From Fen-1301 sp963786395 (GTDB lineage Bacteria; Bacteroidota; Ignavibacteria; Ignavibacteriales; Ignavibacteriaceae): 64,000 nt of DNA. The stretch is from the NCBI GenBank assembly GCA_963786395.1, contig CAWAZD010000014.1, positions 124,001 to 188,000 of the forward strand, in the 5' to 3' direction. The notes under the pieces were generated by a model that searched no databases, was not told the origin of the DNA, and was given only the letters and a program-made list of their open reading frames with translations. The first letter of the stretch is position 1. Each line of letters starts with the position of its first letter. A program made the translations under genes and the position numbers. This document shows, in pieces, positions 46,037-54,893 of the stretch.

Positions 46037-46714
46037 TTATTCATCTTTTATCATGTAGCCCGCGCCTCTTACCGTCTGGATAAGCGGTTTGTCTGAGTCC
46101 AGATCGACCTTTGCCCGAAGTTTGTTTATATAAACATCTATTATATTGGTTTCAGTATCGAAATGATAATCATAAACATGTTCAACTAACTTTGTTCTGG
46201 AAATTACTCTGTTCTTATTACGCATCAGGTATTCGAGAATTGAATATTCCTTTGGTGTTAAAATAATTTCCTTTTCATCAATTGTGACTCTATGACTTTG
46301 TAAATCAAGTATAAGATCCCCGGCTTTCAGTGAAGTAGTTTTTATCTGTTCCTTTCTCCTTAATAATGCCCGGATCCTGGCAAGAAGTTCTTCAAATGCA
46401 AAGGGCTTTGTTAAATAGTCATCGGCTCCCGAATCTAATCCTGTTACTTTGTCCTGAATAGTTTCTTTTACTGTTAAAAGTAGAATTGGTGTGAGTATTT
46501 CTTTTTTTCTTAATTCCTTCGTAATTGTAAACCCATCCATATAAGGAAGCATAACATCAAGCACTATTAAATCATATTCTTCTGTTGATGCCAATTCATA
46601 GCCCTCTTTGCCGTTAAAAGCTACATCAACAGCATAAAATTCTTCTTCCAACCCTTTTTTAATAAAGGTGGCTACTTTCTTTTCATCCTCTATGACTAAT
46701 ATTCTCATTTCCAT
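46037..46714 (-). CDS. OmpR/PhoB-family response regulator
   Basis: This 225-residue regulator has a receiver (acidic VIEDEKKVA, phospho-acceptor Asp in LIVLDVMLPYMDG, Thr in LLTVKET, Lys in YLTKPFAF) and a C-terminal winged helix (LTPKEYSILEYLMRNKNRVI, NIIDVYINKLRAKVD, IQTVRGAGYMI). The receiver-wHTH spacing and CusR/CopR-like sequence suggest control of envelope or metal-stress genes. It is followed by its sensor kinase and has the small lysine-rich secreted protein as the nearest upstream gene on the same strand. Complete. Confidence 0.92.
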   Translation of the reverse strand: MEMRILVIEDEKKVATFIKKGLEEEFYAVDVAFNGKEGYELASTEEYDLIVLDVMLPYMDGFTITKELRKKEILTPILLLTVKETIQDKVTGLDSGADDYLTKPFAFEELLARIRALLRRKEQIKTTSLKAGDLILDLQSHRVTIDEKEIILTPKEYSILEYLMRNKNRVISRTKLVEHVYDYHFDTETNIIDVYINKLRAKVDLDSDKPLIQTVRGAGYMIKDE

Positions 46715-46722
46715 AATTTAAT

Positions 46723-46753
46723 AAAAAAAAAGGAGAGTTTGTTAAACTCTCCT
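46723..46753 (-). terminator. Terminator after the lysine-rich secreted protein
   Basis: On the minus strand AGGAGAGTTT pairs with AAACTCTCCT (46744-46753 and 46731-46740) around AAC and is followed by nine Ts (A-run 46723-46731). This is a strong intrinsic terminator that separates the gene at 46779 from the two-component operon. Confidence 0.85.
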
Positions 46754-46778
46754 ATGTAAGTTAAATCTATATTATTTA

Positions 46779-47069
46779 TTATTTTGTGGGCGCAGCATCA
46801 TCTGTTTTAGGTGTTTTTACTTTCTTGCTTACCGTTTTACTTGTCTTTAAATTAGGCTTTACCATTTTTTTTGTTTTTGGCGCTGCCATAGTCTTATCTG
46901 TATTCTCGGTTTTTTTCATCTTCATATTCTTATCTATCTTGGAAGCTTTCTTATCTGTAGTCTGAACTTTTTTATCCACAGTTTTTGTGTCGGTTTGAGC
47001 AAAAGTGTTAAACGAAACACTTAAAATGAATGCGGCTAAAACAGCGGCAGCTAAAACACGTATTTTCAT
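46779..47069 (-). CDS. Small secreted lysine/threonine-rich protein
   Basis: The 96-residue protein has a clear signal peptide (VLAAAVLAAFILSVSFNTFAQ). The mature part of about 72 residues is almost only Lys, Thr, Asp, Met and Pro, with several KTxKK-like imperfect repeats (KTVDKKVQTTDKK, KTSKTVSKKVKTPKT). It contains no cysteine or aromatic residue. Such extremely basic low-complexity secreted peptides may bind nucleic acids, the cell wall or lipopolysaccharide, but no family is recognised. It has its own terminator and lies directly upstream of a two-component system, so it may be a stress-induced target. Confidence 0.7.
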   Translation of the reverse strand: MKIRVLAAAVLAAFILSVSFNTFAQTDTKTVDKKVQTTDKKASKIDKNMKMKKTENTDKTMAAPKTKKMVKPNLKTSKTVSKKVKTPKTDDAAPTK

Positions 47070-47245
47070 TATTTTTTCCTTTCCAATTTTTGTTAATTAA
47101 TGTTTAATTCATACATGTAGAACTTAGTCTCAATAGATTAAACAACCCTTAATTTCCGATTAAGAAATTTTAATAGTTTGATATCCCTCAACCTTTTTTC
47201 ATATACCAATAACTACTTTTAATTAAACAAAACGAGTGAGGCATT

Positions 47246-47764
47246 ATGAGTTTAAAAGGTAAAAAAATGGCATTCTTTGTGGAAAAACAATACGAAGATC
47301 TTGAATTCTGGTATCCATATATACGTATGAAAGAAGAAAATGCAGAAGTTGTAATAATTGCACCCAAGGTAGATATCTATAAAGGTAAAAATGGTCTTGA
47401 GGTTAAATCGGATCTTTCTATCATGGGAGTAAGCCCCGATGAATTTAATGCTTTAATAATACCGGGCGGATTTGCCCCTGACTTTATGAGACGTTCACCG
47501 GAAATGATTCAATTTGTCCGCGAAATGAATAGATACAATAAATGGATCGCGGCTATTTGTCACGCCCCCTGGATGCTTGCATCGGCTGGTATTATAAGAG
47601 GCAAAAGAATAACAAGTTTCCCCTCAATTAAAGACGATATGGTTAATGCGGGTGCCGAATGGGTTGATCAGGAAGTGGTGCAGGATGGAAGAATAATTAC
47701 TTCACGCAATCCCCATGATCTGCCAGCCTTTTGTAAAAAAATAATTGCCTGCATTACTCAGTAA
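47246..47764 (+). CDS. DJ-1/PfpI-family protein
   Basis: A 172-residue protein of the PfpI/YhbO group: MAFFVEKQYEDLEFWYPYIR with the conserved Glu in YEDLEF, ALIIPGGFAPDFMRRSP, and the nucleophile elbow IAAICHAPWMLASAG with catalytic Cys. It ends ITSRNPHDLPAFCKKII. Members act as glyoxalase or deglycase-like stress proteins or cytoplasmic peptidases. The Rieske-reductase gene begins 35 bases later on the same strand, suggesting a joint oxidative or carbonyl stress operon. Confidence 0.88.
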   Translation: MSLKGKKMAFFVEKQYEDLEFWYPYIRMKEENAEVVIIAPKVDIYKGKNGLEVKSDLSIMGVSPDEFNALIIPGGFAPDFMRRSPEMIQFVREMNRYNKWIAAICHAPWMLASAGIIRGKRITSFPSIKDDMVNAGAEWVDQEVVQDGRIITSRNPHDLPAFCKKIIACITQ

Positions 47765-47799
47765 TATTTTAATTGTTCAATAAAAACGAGGTTAAATTT

Positions 47800-49377
47800 A
47801 TGGGTCAAAATGAGTTTACGGTTGGCAAAGTAGATCTTTTGAGTAACGGAGGAATGAAATCTTTTGAATTAAAAGGGAATAAAATTCTCCTTTATCGTAT
47901 AGACGACAAATATTACGCTACAAGTGTAGTGTGTACTCATTATGGCGGTCCGCTTGAAGAAGGTTTTCTTGATGGTGAAACAATAGTATGCCCCTGGCAC
48001 CAATCCTGTTTTAATATTAAAAATGGAAACCTTAAAGAACCTCCCGCCTTCGATCCGTTACCAATTTATGAAGTGTTTGTGAAAGGAAAGGATGTTATTG
48101 TAAAAATACCGGAACAGATTGAAAGTCCCTCAATCGTTAATCATAACACCGGTCCGGCAGATAACAGGAAGTTTGTTATCGTAGGTGGGGGAGCTGCTGG
48201 TTGTACTGCTGCTATTACACTTAGGGAGAAAGGATTTAAAGGAATAATTGAAATTATTACCGCAGAAAATCGTACACCATACGACCGCCCTAATCTCAGT
48301 AAAGATTTTCTTGATGGTAATGGAAAACCGGAATGGATGCCTCTGAGATCTAATGATTTCTATAAAAGGAATGAAATTGAATTTCTGTTTAATAAAGAAG
48401 TTATTGAACTTGATACTTTTCGCCGTGAGTTGTTTCTTAAAGATGGTGATATAATAAATTATGATAAACTTCTTATAGCTTCCGGCGGCATACCAAATAA
48501 ATTAAATATTCCCGGGAGTAAGCTTAAAAATATTTTTTATTTAAGAAGTTATGATGATTGCAATAAAATTATAGAGGCTGCTAAGTCAGCAAAAAATATA
48601 ACTGTAATTGGCGGCAGCTTTATTGGATTGGAATCAGCCTTTAGTCTTAAATCCAGAACCAACCTTCCTGTAACTGTAATATTTCCTCAGGAAATTCCGT
48701 TTGAAAAAGTTTTTGGTAATGAGATTGGTAATCTTATTTTAGCTGTCCAAAAACAGGGAGGTATTGAATTTTTAACCGGTTCCAAACCGTCATCGTTTCA
48801 GGGTAATGGCTCTGTAGATAAAATAATCCTTGAAAACGGAACTGAATTAAAAACAGACCTTGTCGTAATTGGAATCGGAGTCAGCCCAGCTACAAGTTTT
48901 ATAAAAGATATACCATTGGAAAAAGATGGAAGTCTCAAAACAGATACTTATCTCGAAGTAAAAGATTCTGTTTTTGCTGCGGGTGATATCGCTTCATTTC
49001 CTTATCCGGTTACCGGAAAAATTACAAGAATAGAACATTGGAGAACTGCACTGCAGCAGGGCAGAATCGCTGCACAAAATATCCTTGGGTTAAAAGTTCC
49101 TTATGAAGAAATACCTTTCTTCTGGTCAAAGCAGGGACAATTAAATCTTGTTTATGTCGGTCATAGTAATGGCTGGGATGAGATTATCTATGATGGAAAT
49201 GTTTCTGTTGATGATATGAGTTTTATTGCCTATTACGTAAGTAATCATAAAATTTCGGCAGCCGTGGGAAATTACCGTGATAAGGAGATGGCAGAAATAA
49301 ATCATCTGATGAAGACAGATAAACTTCCCGAACCCGATAAACTCAAGTCATTTCTCAAGAAGAAATACCATTTATAG
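47800..49377 (+). CDS. Rieske-domain FAD/NAD(P)H oxidoreductase (AIFM3-like)
   Basis: The N-terminal 105 residues are a Rieske [2Fe-2S] domain with CTHYGGPLEEG and CPWHQSCFNI (Cys-x-His and Cys-x-x-His ligands). Then comes a pyridine-nucleotide disulfide-type flavoprotein: FAD loop FVIVGGGAAGCTAAITL, active loop PYDRPNLSKDFLDG, NAD loop ITVIGGSFIGLESAFSL, and FAD-site VFAAGDIASFPYPVTG. This is the layout of ferredoxin-reductase-like AIFM3 proteins, which pass electrons from NAD(P)H to an unknown acceptor. I choose the ATG at 47800 (GAGG 8 bases ahead) rather than the TTG at 47773. It follows the DJ-1 gene. Confidence 0.88.
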   Translation: MGQNEFTVGKVDLLSNGGMKSFELKGNKILLYRIDDKYYATSVVCTHYGGPLEEGFLDGETIVCPWHQSCFNIKNGNLKEPPAFDPLPIYEVFVKGKDVIVKIPEQIESPSIVNHNTGPADNRKFVIVGGGAAGCTAAITLREKGFKGIIEIITAENRTPYDRPNLSKDFLDGNGKPEWMPLRSNDFYKRNEIEFLFNKEVIELDTFRRELFLKDGDIINYDKLLIASGGIPNKLNIPGSKLKNIFYLRSYDDCNKIIEAAKSAKNITVIGGSFIGLESAFSLKSRTNLPVTVIFPQEIPFEKVFGNEIGNLILAVQKQGGIEFLTGSKPSSFQGNGSVDKIILENGTELKTDLVVIGIGVSPATSFIKDIPLEKDGSLKTDTYLEVKDSVFAAGDIASFPYPVTGKITRIEHWRTALQQGRIAAQNILGLKVPYEEIPFFWSKQGQLNLVYVGHSNGWDEIIYDGNVSVDDMSFIAYYVSNHKISAAVGNYRDKEMAEINHLMKTDKLPEPDKLKSFLKKKYHL

Positions 49378-49385
49378 ACCAGGCA

Positions 49386-49522
49386 TTTAGAGCCTGTGTG
49401 AAAATCTAAAATTGTCATTCCCGCGAAGGCGGGAATCCATAAAATCATTTGAAATTAAAGAAATTTCAAATATGAAATTCTTAACCAGATGATAAATTCA
49501 GAATATTCACACAGCCTCTTTA
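49386..49522 (-). mobile_element. 129-bp MITE (copy 2), opposite orientation
   Basis: The element is 49390-49518, flanked by TTTA at 49386-49389 and 49519-49522. It starts GAGCCTGTGTGAAAATCTAA and ends TTCACACAGCCTC. Read on the minus strand it equals 12321-12449 throughout. Without the element the site would be a CCAGGCATTTATGCCTGGG palindrome, the same kind of target as copy 1. It lies just after the Rieske-reductase stop. Confidence 0.85.
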
Positions 49523-49640
49523 TGCCTGGGAATAGTTGATAAAAATATATATGCTATTCCCCCTTATTAAAGGGGGATAAAGGGGGTTGTTTTTCCTCTT
49601 GCCATCCCTGCAAATGCAGAGCTCCGAGGTTAAAATATCT

Positions 49641-50072
49641 CTATTGCTTTAATTTGGCAGTTAGAACGATTTCTTTAACGTTCAGGGCTCTAGCAATAGG
49701 GCAATTTGCTTTTGTCTCGACGGCATATTTCTGAAAAGCTTCGTTATCAATACCGGGAACATCGGCTAAAGTGTTTAATTCAATTTTAGTTACAGTAAAT
49801 CCCTGTTCAAGTTTTTCAATGTGAACTTTATCTTCGGTAAAAATGGAATTGACCTTAAAACCGGCACCGGATAATGAAGCGGCTAGAGCCATAGAATAGC
49901 AGGCTGAATGGGCAGCGCCTAATAATTCTTCAGGGTTGGTTTGAATTCCATTTTCAAAACGGGACACAAAATTATAAGCAGTGTTCGTAAGAGCTCCGGA
50001 TTCTGAGTTGATAGATCCGAAACCTTCTTTGAGATTCCCCTTCCATGTTGCATTGGCTTTTCTTATTGGCAT
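49641..50072 (-). CDS. OsmC/Ohr-family protein
   Basis: The 143-residue protein carries the OsmC pattern: NPEELLGAAHSACYSMALAA with the first catalytic Cys, and TKANCPIARALNVKEI with the second Cys. The Arg-containing N-terminal part is MPIRKANATWKGNLKEGFG. These enzymes reduce organic hydroperoxides using two redox cysteines. The sequence is closest in pattern to OsmC rather than OhrA. It stands alone between the second MITE and the murI operon. Confidence 0.88.
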   Translation of the reverse strand: MPIRKANATWKGNLKEGFGSINSESGALTNTAYNFVSRFENGIQTNPEELLGAAHSACYSMALAASLSGAGFKVNSIFTEDKVHIEKLEQGFTVTKIELNTLADVPGIDNEAFQKYAVETKANCPIARALNVKEIVLTAKLKQ

Positions 50073-50201
50073 AATGAATTCCTTTTTATGTGAAATTATA
50101 TTGTTTATGTACCAATTTAATTATTTCTAATAATCTCAAATGTGATATGCGTGATTAAGGACAATAAACAGAAATTAAAAGGATAGATTTCATAGAATTA
50201 A

Positions 50202-50229
50202 GGGGATCCCCGCTATCGCGGGGATGACA
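50202..50229. repeat. GTCATCCCCGCG palindrome before murI end
   Basis: GGGGATCCCCGCTATCGCGG followed by GGATGACA. It is a member of the dispersed family (see 6255, 12079, 13555, 55746) and lies 15 bases beyond the murI stop, where it could also act as an RNA hairpin. Confidence 0.6.
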
Positions 50230-50244
50230 ATAGTATTAAGGGGG

Positions 50245-51060
50245 TTATAATGCCAGAGTTTCTAATTCCACTTTTTGTACATCTGTAATCGGTTTTCCGA
50301 GAAACAGTTCTGCTACTTCCTTAAACTTCATCGGAATGTCACTCACATAAAAAGAAAGATTCCCCATAGCAAAATTATTCGTATGAAGATCAAATCTGTC
50401 AAGCTCTACCTTTACAGACTCCGCTGCTGCTATTCCTGAATCAATTAATTTTACACCAGAACCTAAAATCTCCTGAATTACTTCCGCTAGAATTGGATAA
50501 TGGGTACATCCAAGTACAAGTGTGTCAATTTCAACTTTCTTCAGGTCTTTTAAATATTCTTCAGCAATCTCAAAAGTTGCCTTATGCTTTATCCATCCTT
50601 CCTCGGCAAGGGGGACAAATAATGGACAAGCCTTTTCAAAAACTTTTATTGCCGGGTCTAGTTTTTTAATTGCATTTGAATATGCCTGGTTACTTACTGT
50701 AGCCCTGGTTCCTATTACTCCAACTCTCTTGTTCTTTGTTTCAAGACAAGCCATTTTTGCCCCTGGTTCAATCATTCCGATTATCGGCACATTATAAATG
50801 TTTTTAAGATTCTGCAGGGCAACTGATGATACAGTATTACAAGCTACTACAAGTGCCTTCACATTTTTATGCATTAAGAACTTTGCGTCTTGTAAACCAT
50901 ATTCAATTACTGTGTCATTTGATTTAGATCCGTAAGGAACTCGCGCTGTGTCGCCGAAATAAACAATATTCTCCTCCGGTAGAAAAGAAGCTATCCTCTT
51001 AACTACTGTTAATCCACCGATTCCAGAATCAAATACACCTATCGGCTGTTCCTTTTCCAT
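50245..51060 (-). CDS. murI: Glutamate racemase
   Basis: A 271-residue enzyme making D-glutamate for peptidoglycan. It shows IGVFDSGIGGLTVVKRI, NIVYFGDTARVPYGSKS, the first catalytic Cys in VVACNTVSSVAL, and the second in LVLGCTHYPILAE. I use the ATG at 51058-51060. A TTG three codons earlier is in frame. It is the last gene of a leftward run queC-queF-glnD-murI with gaps of 9, 15 and about 21 bases, so probably co-transcribed. Confidence 0.93.
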   Translation of the reverse strand: MEKEQPIGVFDSGIGGLTVVKRIASFLPEENIVYFGDTARVPYGSKSNDTVIEYGLQDAKFLMHKNVKALVVACNTVSSVALQNLKNIYNVPIIGMIEPGAKMACLETKNKRVGVIGTRATVSNQAYSNAIKKLDPAIKVFEKACPLFVPLAEEGWIKHKATFEIAEEYLKDLKKVEIDTLVLGCTHYPILAEVIQEILGSGVKLIDSGIAAAESVKVELDRFDLHTNNFAMGNLSFYVSDIPMKFKEVAELFLGKPITDVQKVELETLAL

Positions 51061-51081
51061 GAAGTTCAATTTAATACCCTT

Positions 51082-53652
51082 TTATAATAATTGTGTTATA
51101 GTGTCGGTCAATTCTGTTTTTATCAACTCATAGTCATAAGTCGATACTTTTTTCCCGCTCCGTTCCAGTACGTAAAATGAGTCAACTATGTCATCACCCG
51201 TTGTGGATATTTTCGCAAAATAAATTGATAGTCCAAGTTCATTCATTTTGCTGGTAACCTGATATAAGAATCCTAATCTATCAGGAGAAAACACATCTAT
51301 TATTGTGTATTTCTCGTGGTTCTCAAAAGCTATTTTTATTTTTCCTGTTCTCTTAAAGAATTTACTTTCAATCCTCCACCACTTATTCTTCATCTTGGTA
51401 AATTCCTGGTTCAACTGAAGCAGACCGGTAACAACCGAATTCAGATCTTCATCTATTTTCGAATACCGTTCCGGCTCAATTTTCCTACCCGTCCTGAAAT
51501 CAGACACATTAAATGAATCTATTACTATCCCGTCCTTGCGTGTAAATATTTTTGCGTCATGTATGTTGGCATCATTAATTGAAAGTACACCGCAAATTTT
51601 CGAAAGGAGAGAAGGGAAATCTTTTGTAATTACCGTAATGTTTGTAAAATCATTTAACTCTTTGAATAGTGTTGAAACTGTTACACCCTTCTGGATTTCT
51701 TCAATATGCCGCGCTATTTCTTCATCGGTAAAATGATGTGTATAGGCAATATCGTTAATAGACTCAATGTGTTCCCTTACATTCAATTCCGAAATTGATG
51801 GCGAATGCCTGCTGATTTTATTGGGAATTACATATGTACTTGAGATTAAAAGGTCCTCTCCGCTTATCTGTTCATTTAACATCGCGCTTGTTTTACGATA
51901 TAGCTCAGATAACAGATCGCTCTTCCACGATGTCCATATAGCAGGATTAACCGCTGACAGGTCAGCATAGGTTACTAAATATAAAAGATCAAGATCATGT
52001 AATGAGTTGAAATGCGAAGTAAAATTATTAAGAGTTTCCGGATCGGCAAGGTTTCTTCTGAATGCAACCTGCTCCATTAACAAGTGGCTCCTTACTAGGA
52101 AAGATACTTTTTCAACTTCTTCTTCGCTGTACCCGAGCCTGAACATAATTGATGATGCCATCTCTGCACCAATAATTTCATGTCCGGATATATTTATCGG
52201 CTTTGCAATATCGTGGAAAAGCAAAGCAAGAAATAAAATCTCCCTGTCTTTCAATCCTTTGAATATTTTTCCGAGATTAGTATTATCCTTTTCGAGTTTC
52301 TCCGCGTTAGCTATTGATGTAAGCGTATGTTCGTCTGCTGTATATTGATGATAAACACCATGCTGCAGGAATCCATTAAGGTCTTTAAACTCAGGCATGA
52401 ATGCTCCCAGTACTCCTAATTCGTTCATAGCCGAAAGCGTTTGACCCACATTTCTTGGAAGCCGCAGGATTTCCCTGAAAAACACAGACGATTCGGTATT
52501 GTTAACCCGCATCTCGTCTTCTTTATCTACCGTATCAATTGCAATGGATCTTAATTTGTCATCAAAAGGTGCGTTGTTAGATCCCCGGTAATAGAATGCC
52601 CTCAATATATCAGAAAGTTTCAGTTCTCTGTTAGAATTTAATGAAAGCTTTTTACCCTTAAGAACAAAATCCTCGTCCAATTCAATTGCCAGAACTTCAG
52701 GCACCGGGTTGGAAATTTCCTCAAGGAATTTCTTTACGATAGATTTATTAAATCTGTATATAATATTCGCCGCTTCAAAATAATCTTTCATGAACAACGC
52801 AATTGCATCTTTCTTGTTATAGAATAAATGAGCTACCTTCTGTTGAAGGACAAATTCAAAACGGTCAATCTTTTGTCCTGATTGAAGATGCAGCAGGTTC
52901 CTTACTATTAAAAGTAGTTTATAACTATTGAATAACTTCCTGCATTCGGAAGGGGTTGAGTAATCTTTCTCAAGCATCATCTCAACAAATGCTTCCGATT
53001 GCACTATTTCGTTCTGTTTATTTAATAGTTCTTTATTCTTAAGAACATACATCCACTCAATTGCCTGGAAATCCCTAAGTCCGCCGGCTGATAATTTTAC
53101 ATTCGGCTCAAGTGTTTTAGGTGAATGACCATATTTTTCATACCTTTCTTCAATGTCGTTTACAAAATCATATAACAGATTCTTTTGCACTTCTTCTGTT
53201 AATGAAGCAAGCAGAAGCTCATTCCAATTGTTATATATTTTTTCTGAACCTAAGATTAACCTTGTTTCAAAAAATTGTGTGAAGGTATGAAGATCTTCTT
53301 TTAAATACTTTGAAATATCCCCGAAATCCCGAACCGTATGAGAAACCTCTATTCCATTGTCCCAAAGAGATGTAACCAATTCTGAAATTTCTTTTTCAAA
53401 TCCAGTTACAGAATCAGTTATAAATATTATATCAATATCTGAAAAAGGCGCAAGTTCCCTTCGGCTGAAACTTCCTGCTGATGCTATTGCAAAGCCCGGT
53501 TTCTTATCGTTAGTTAATAACCTAATCTGATCTTCAACCAGAAGACTGTATAACATGCTGAAATCAATTGATTCAACATTTTTTTCATAATCAAGGAACA
53601 GTTGGTTCCTCTTTTTCAGGAAATCTTTTTTTCTGTTTGAAGTAAGAGGCAT
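51082..53652 (-). CDS. glnD: Bifunctional [protein-PII] uridylyltransferase/UR enzyme
   Basis: The 856-residue protein has the GlnD layout. A nucleotidyltransferase comes first (ASAGSFSRRELAPFSDIDII, about 58-80), then a helical linker with LKDFQAIEWMYVLKNKEL and LSAGGLRD. An HD phosphohydrolase follows (TADEHTLTSIANAEKLE and FLALLFHDIAKPINISG, about 440-500), and two ACT domains close it (about 668-745, VITKDFPSLLSKICGVL; about 785-855, DVFSPDRLGFLYQVTSKM). It would modify PII according to glutamine level, tying in with the three glutamate dehydrogenases in this window. It lies between queF and murI. Complete. Confidence 0.93.
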   Translation of the reverse strand: MPLTSNRKKDFLKKRNQLFLDYEKNVESIDFSMLYSLLVEDQIRLLTNDKKPGFAIASAGSFSRRELAPFSDIDIIFITDSVTGFEKEISELVTSLWDNGIEVSHTVRDFGDISKYLKEDLHTFTQFFETRLILGSEKIYNNWNELLLASLTEEVQKNLLYDFVNDIEERYEKYGHSPKTLEPNVKLSAGGLRDFQAIEWMYVLKNKELLNKQNEIVQSEAFVEMMLEKDYSTPSECRKLFNSYKLLLIVRNLLHLQSGQKIDRFEFVLQQKVAHLFYNKKDAIALFMKDYFEAANIIYRFNKSIVKKFLEEISNPVPEVLAIELDEDFVLKGKKLSLNSNRELKLSDILRAFYYRGSNNAPFDDKLRSIAIDTVDKEDEMRVNNTESSVFFREILRLPRNVGQTLSAMNELGVLGAFMPEFKDLNGFLQHGVYHQYTADEHTLTSIANAEKLEKDNTNLGKIFKGLKDREILFLALLFHDIAKPINISGHEIIGAEMASSIMFRLGYSEEEVEKVSFLVRSHLLMEQVAFRRNLADPETLNNFTSHFNSLHDLDLLYLVTYADLSAVNPAIWTSWKSDLLSELYRKTSAMLNEQISGEDLLISSTYVIPNKISRHSPSISELNVREHIESINDIAYTHHFTDEEIARHIEEIQKGVTVSTLFKELNDFTNITVITKDFPSLLSKICGVLSINDANIHDAKIFTRKDGIVIDSFNVSDFRTGRKIEPERYSKIDEDLNSVVTGLLQLNQEFTKMKNKWWRIESKFFKRTGKIKIAFENHEKYTIIDVFSPDRLGFLYQVTSKMNELGLSIYFAKISTTGDDIVDSFYVLERSGKKVSTYDYELIKTELTDTITQLL

Positions 53653-53667
53653 TTTATATTACTATGG

Positions 53668-54045
53668 TTAATTTAAAATTCCGCCCTCAAATCCTTCTTT
53701 CTCATATTCAGCTTCAACAGTAGAAGATATCCCGCCGCGGGTATTAAATTCAGCTGTTATTCTCATATATCTTGGTTCGCAGGCTTCTACAAGGTCGTCC
53801 AGTATCTTGTTGGTTACACTTTCAAAATAAATACCATCATTCCTGAATGAATGGAAATAGAGTTTAAGTGATTTAAGTTCAATACATAATTTATCCGGAA
53901 TATATTCAACAATCATGGTTGCGAAATCAGGCTGACCCGTCTTCGGGCACAACGAAGTAAATTCCGGTGCTTTATGTGTTACAACATATTCTCTTCCGGG
54001 GTAAGCGTTTTCAAACACTTCAATTATTTTGATTTTATCGTTCAT
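53668..54045 (-). CDS. queF: NADPH-dependent 7-cyano-7-deazaguanine (preQ0) reductase
   Basis: A 125-residue single-domain QueF: the catalytic Cys lies in FTSLCPKTGQPDFA (about residue 33), followed by VEYIPDKLCIELKSLKLYFH and SFRNDGIYFESVTNKILDD, the NADPH/substrate motif. It ends with CEPRYMRITAEFNTRGGI. It reduces preQ0 to preQ1 in queuosine synthesis. It starts 9 bases after queC, its pathway predecessor. Confidence 0.95.
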   Translation of the reverse strand: MNDKIKIIEVFENAYPGREYVVTHKAPEFTSLCPKTGQPDFATMIVEYIPDKLCIELKSLKLYFHSFRNDGIYFESVTNKILDDLVEACEPRYMRITAEFNTRGGISSTVEAEYEKEGFEGGILN

Positions 54046-54054
54046 CTTTTTCCT

Positions 54055-54741
54055 TTATTTATAGAGTGGTCTTGATTTATATTTTATCGGATCCTCAATT
54101 CCCGCCTGTTGGAATCCTCTTAATCTTAATGCACAACTGTCACAAACTCCGCATGCCTCTTCTTCTTCCTGGTAACATGACCAGGTTAAATGTAGCGGTG
54201 CATTCAGCTCTTTTCCTTTTAACACAATTTCCTTTTTGGAAAAATTAATTATTGGAGTAACTATTTTAACTTTAGTTTCCGGTTTTGTTCCAAGGTCTGC
54301 CATTTTTTCAAATGCTGAAAAGAACTCCGGACGGCAGTCCGGATAACCGGAAGAATCTTCATATACTGCACCGACAAATATCGCGTCTGCCTTAATAACT
54401 TCTCCCCAGCTCATACATGCTGCAAGAATATTTGCATTCCTGAAGGGTACGTATGAATCCGGTATTGTTTCGCTTTTTAGGTTTGCTTCTTTTACCCTGA
54501 TATTTTTATCGGTTAATGAGGAACCCCCGATCTTTGCCAAATGTGAAAAATCGATAACCAGTCTGTTGTCAACTTTGTAATAATCTGCAATATCCATGAA
54601 GGATTTTAACTCTCTTTTCTCCGTTCTTTGCCCATAATTTGAGTGGAATAATGCCAGTTCATATTCCTGACCGGCAATTGCAGCTGTAACGCAGCTGTCC
54701 ATTCCTCCACTTAATGCTACTATCGCAATTTTCTTTGACAT
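54055..54741 (-). CDS. queC: 7-cyano-7-deazaguanine synthase
   Basis: A 228-residue ATP-dependent ligase that makes preQ0 from CDG and ammonia. It shows the PP-loop ALSGGMDSCVTAA, FHSNYGQRTEKREL, PFRNANILAACMSWGEV and the DSSGYPDCRPEFFSAF substrate region. The C-terminal zinc site is WSCYQEEEEACGVCDSCALR (four Cys). It is the first gene of the leftward operon queC-queF-glnD-murI and is divergent from tpiA. Queuosine genes queD and queE are not in the window. Confidence 0.95.
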   Translation of the reverse strand: MSKKIAIVALSGGMDSCVTAAIAGQEYELALFHSNYGQRTEKRELKSFMDIADYYKVDNRLVIDFSHLAKIGGSSLTDKNIRVKEANLKSETIPDSYVPFRNANILAACMSWGEVIKADAIFVGAVYEDSSGYPDCRPEFFSAFEKMADLGTKPETKVKIVTPIINFSKKEIVLKGKELNAPLHLTWSCYQEEEEACGVCDSCALRLRGFQQAGIEDPIKYKSRPLYK

Positions 54742-54893
54742 TTACTCTATTATCTGGTTTTTTGAATATTTAAACTTTACTAATATAGAAAAATCCCCTT
54801 TTACTTTGAAGGAAAAAGGAGGTAAGATTTTTATTGGCTAAGTAATATGTTAAATTTGATATATAATATTATTCTATTTATATAAGAGGAAAT

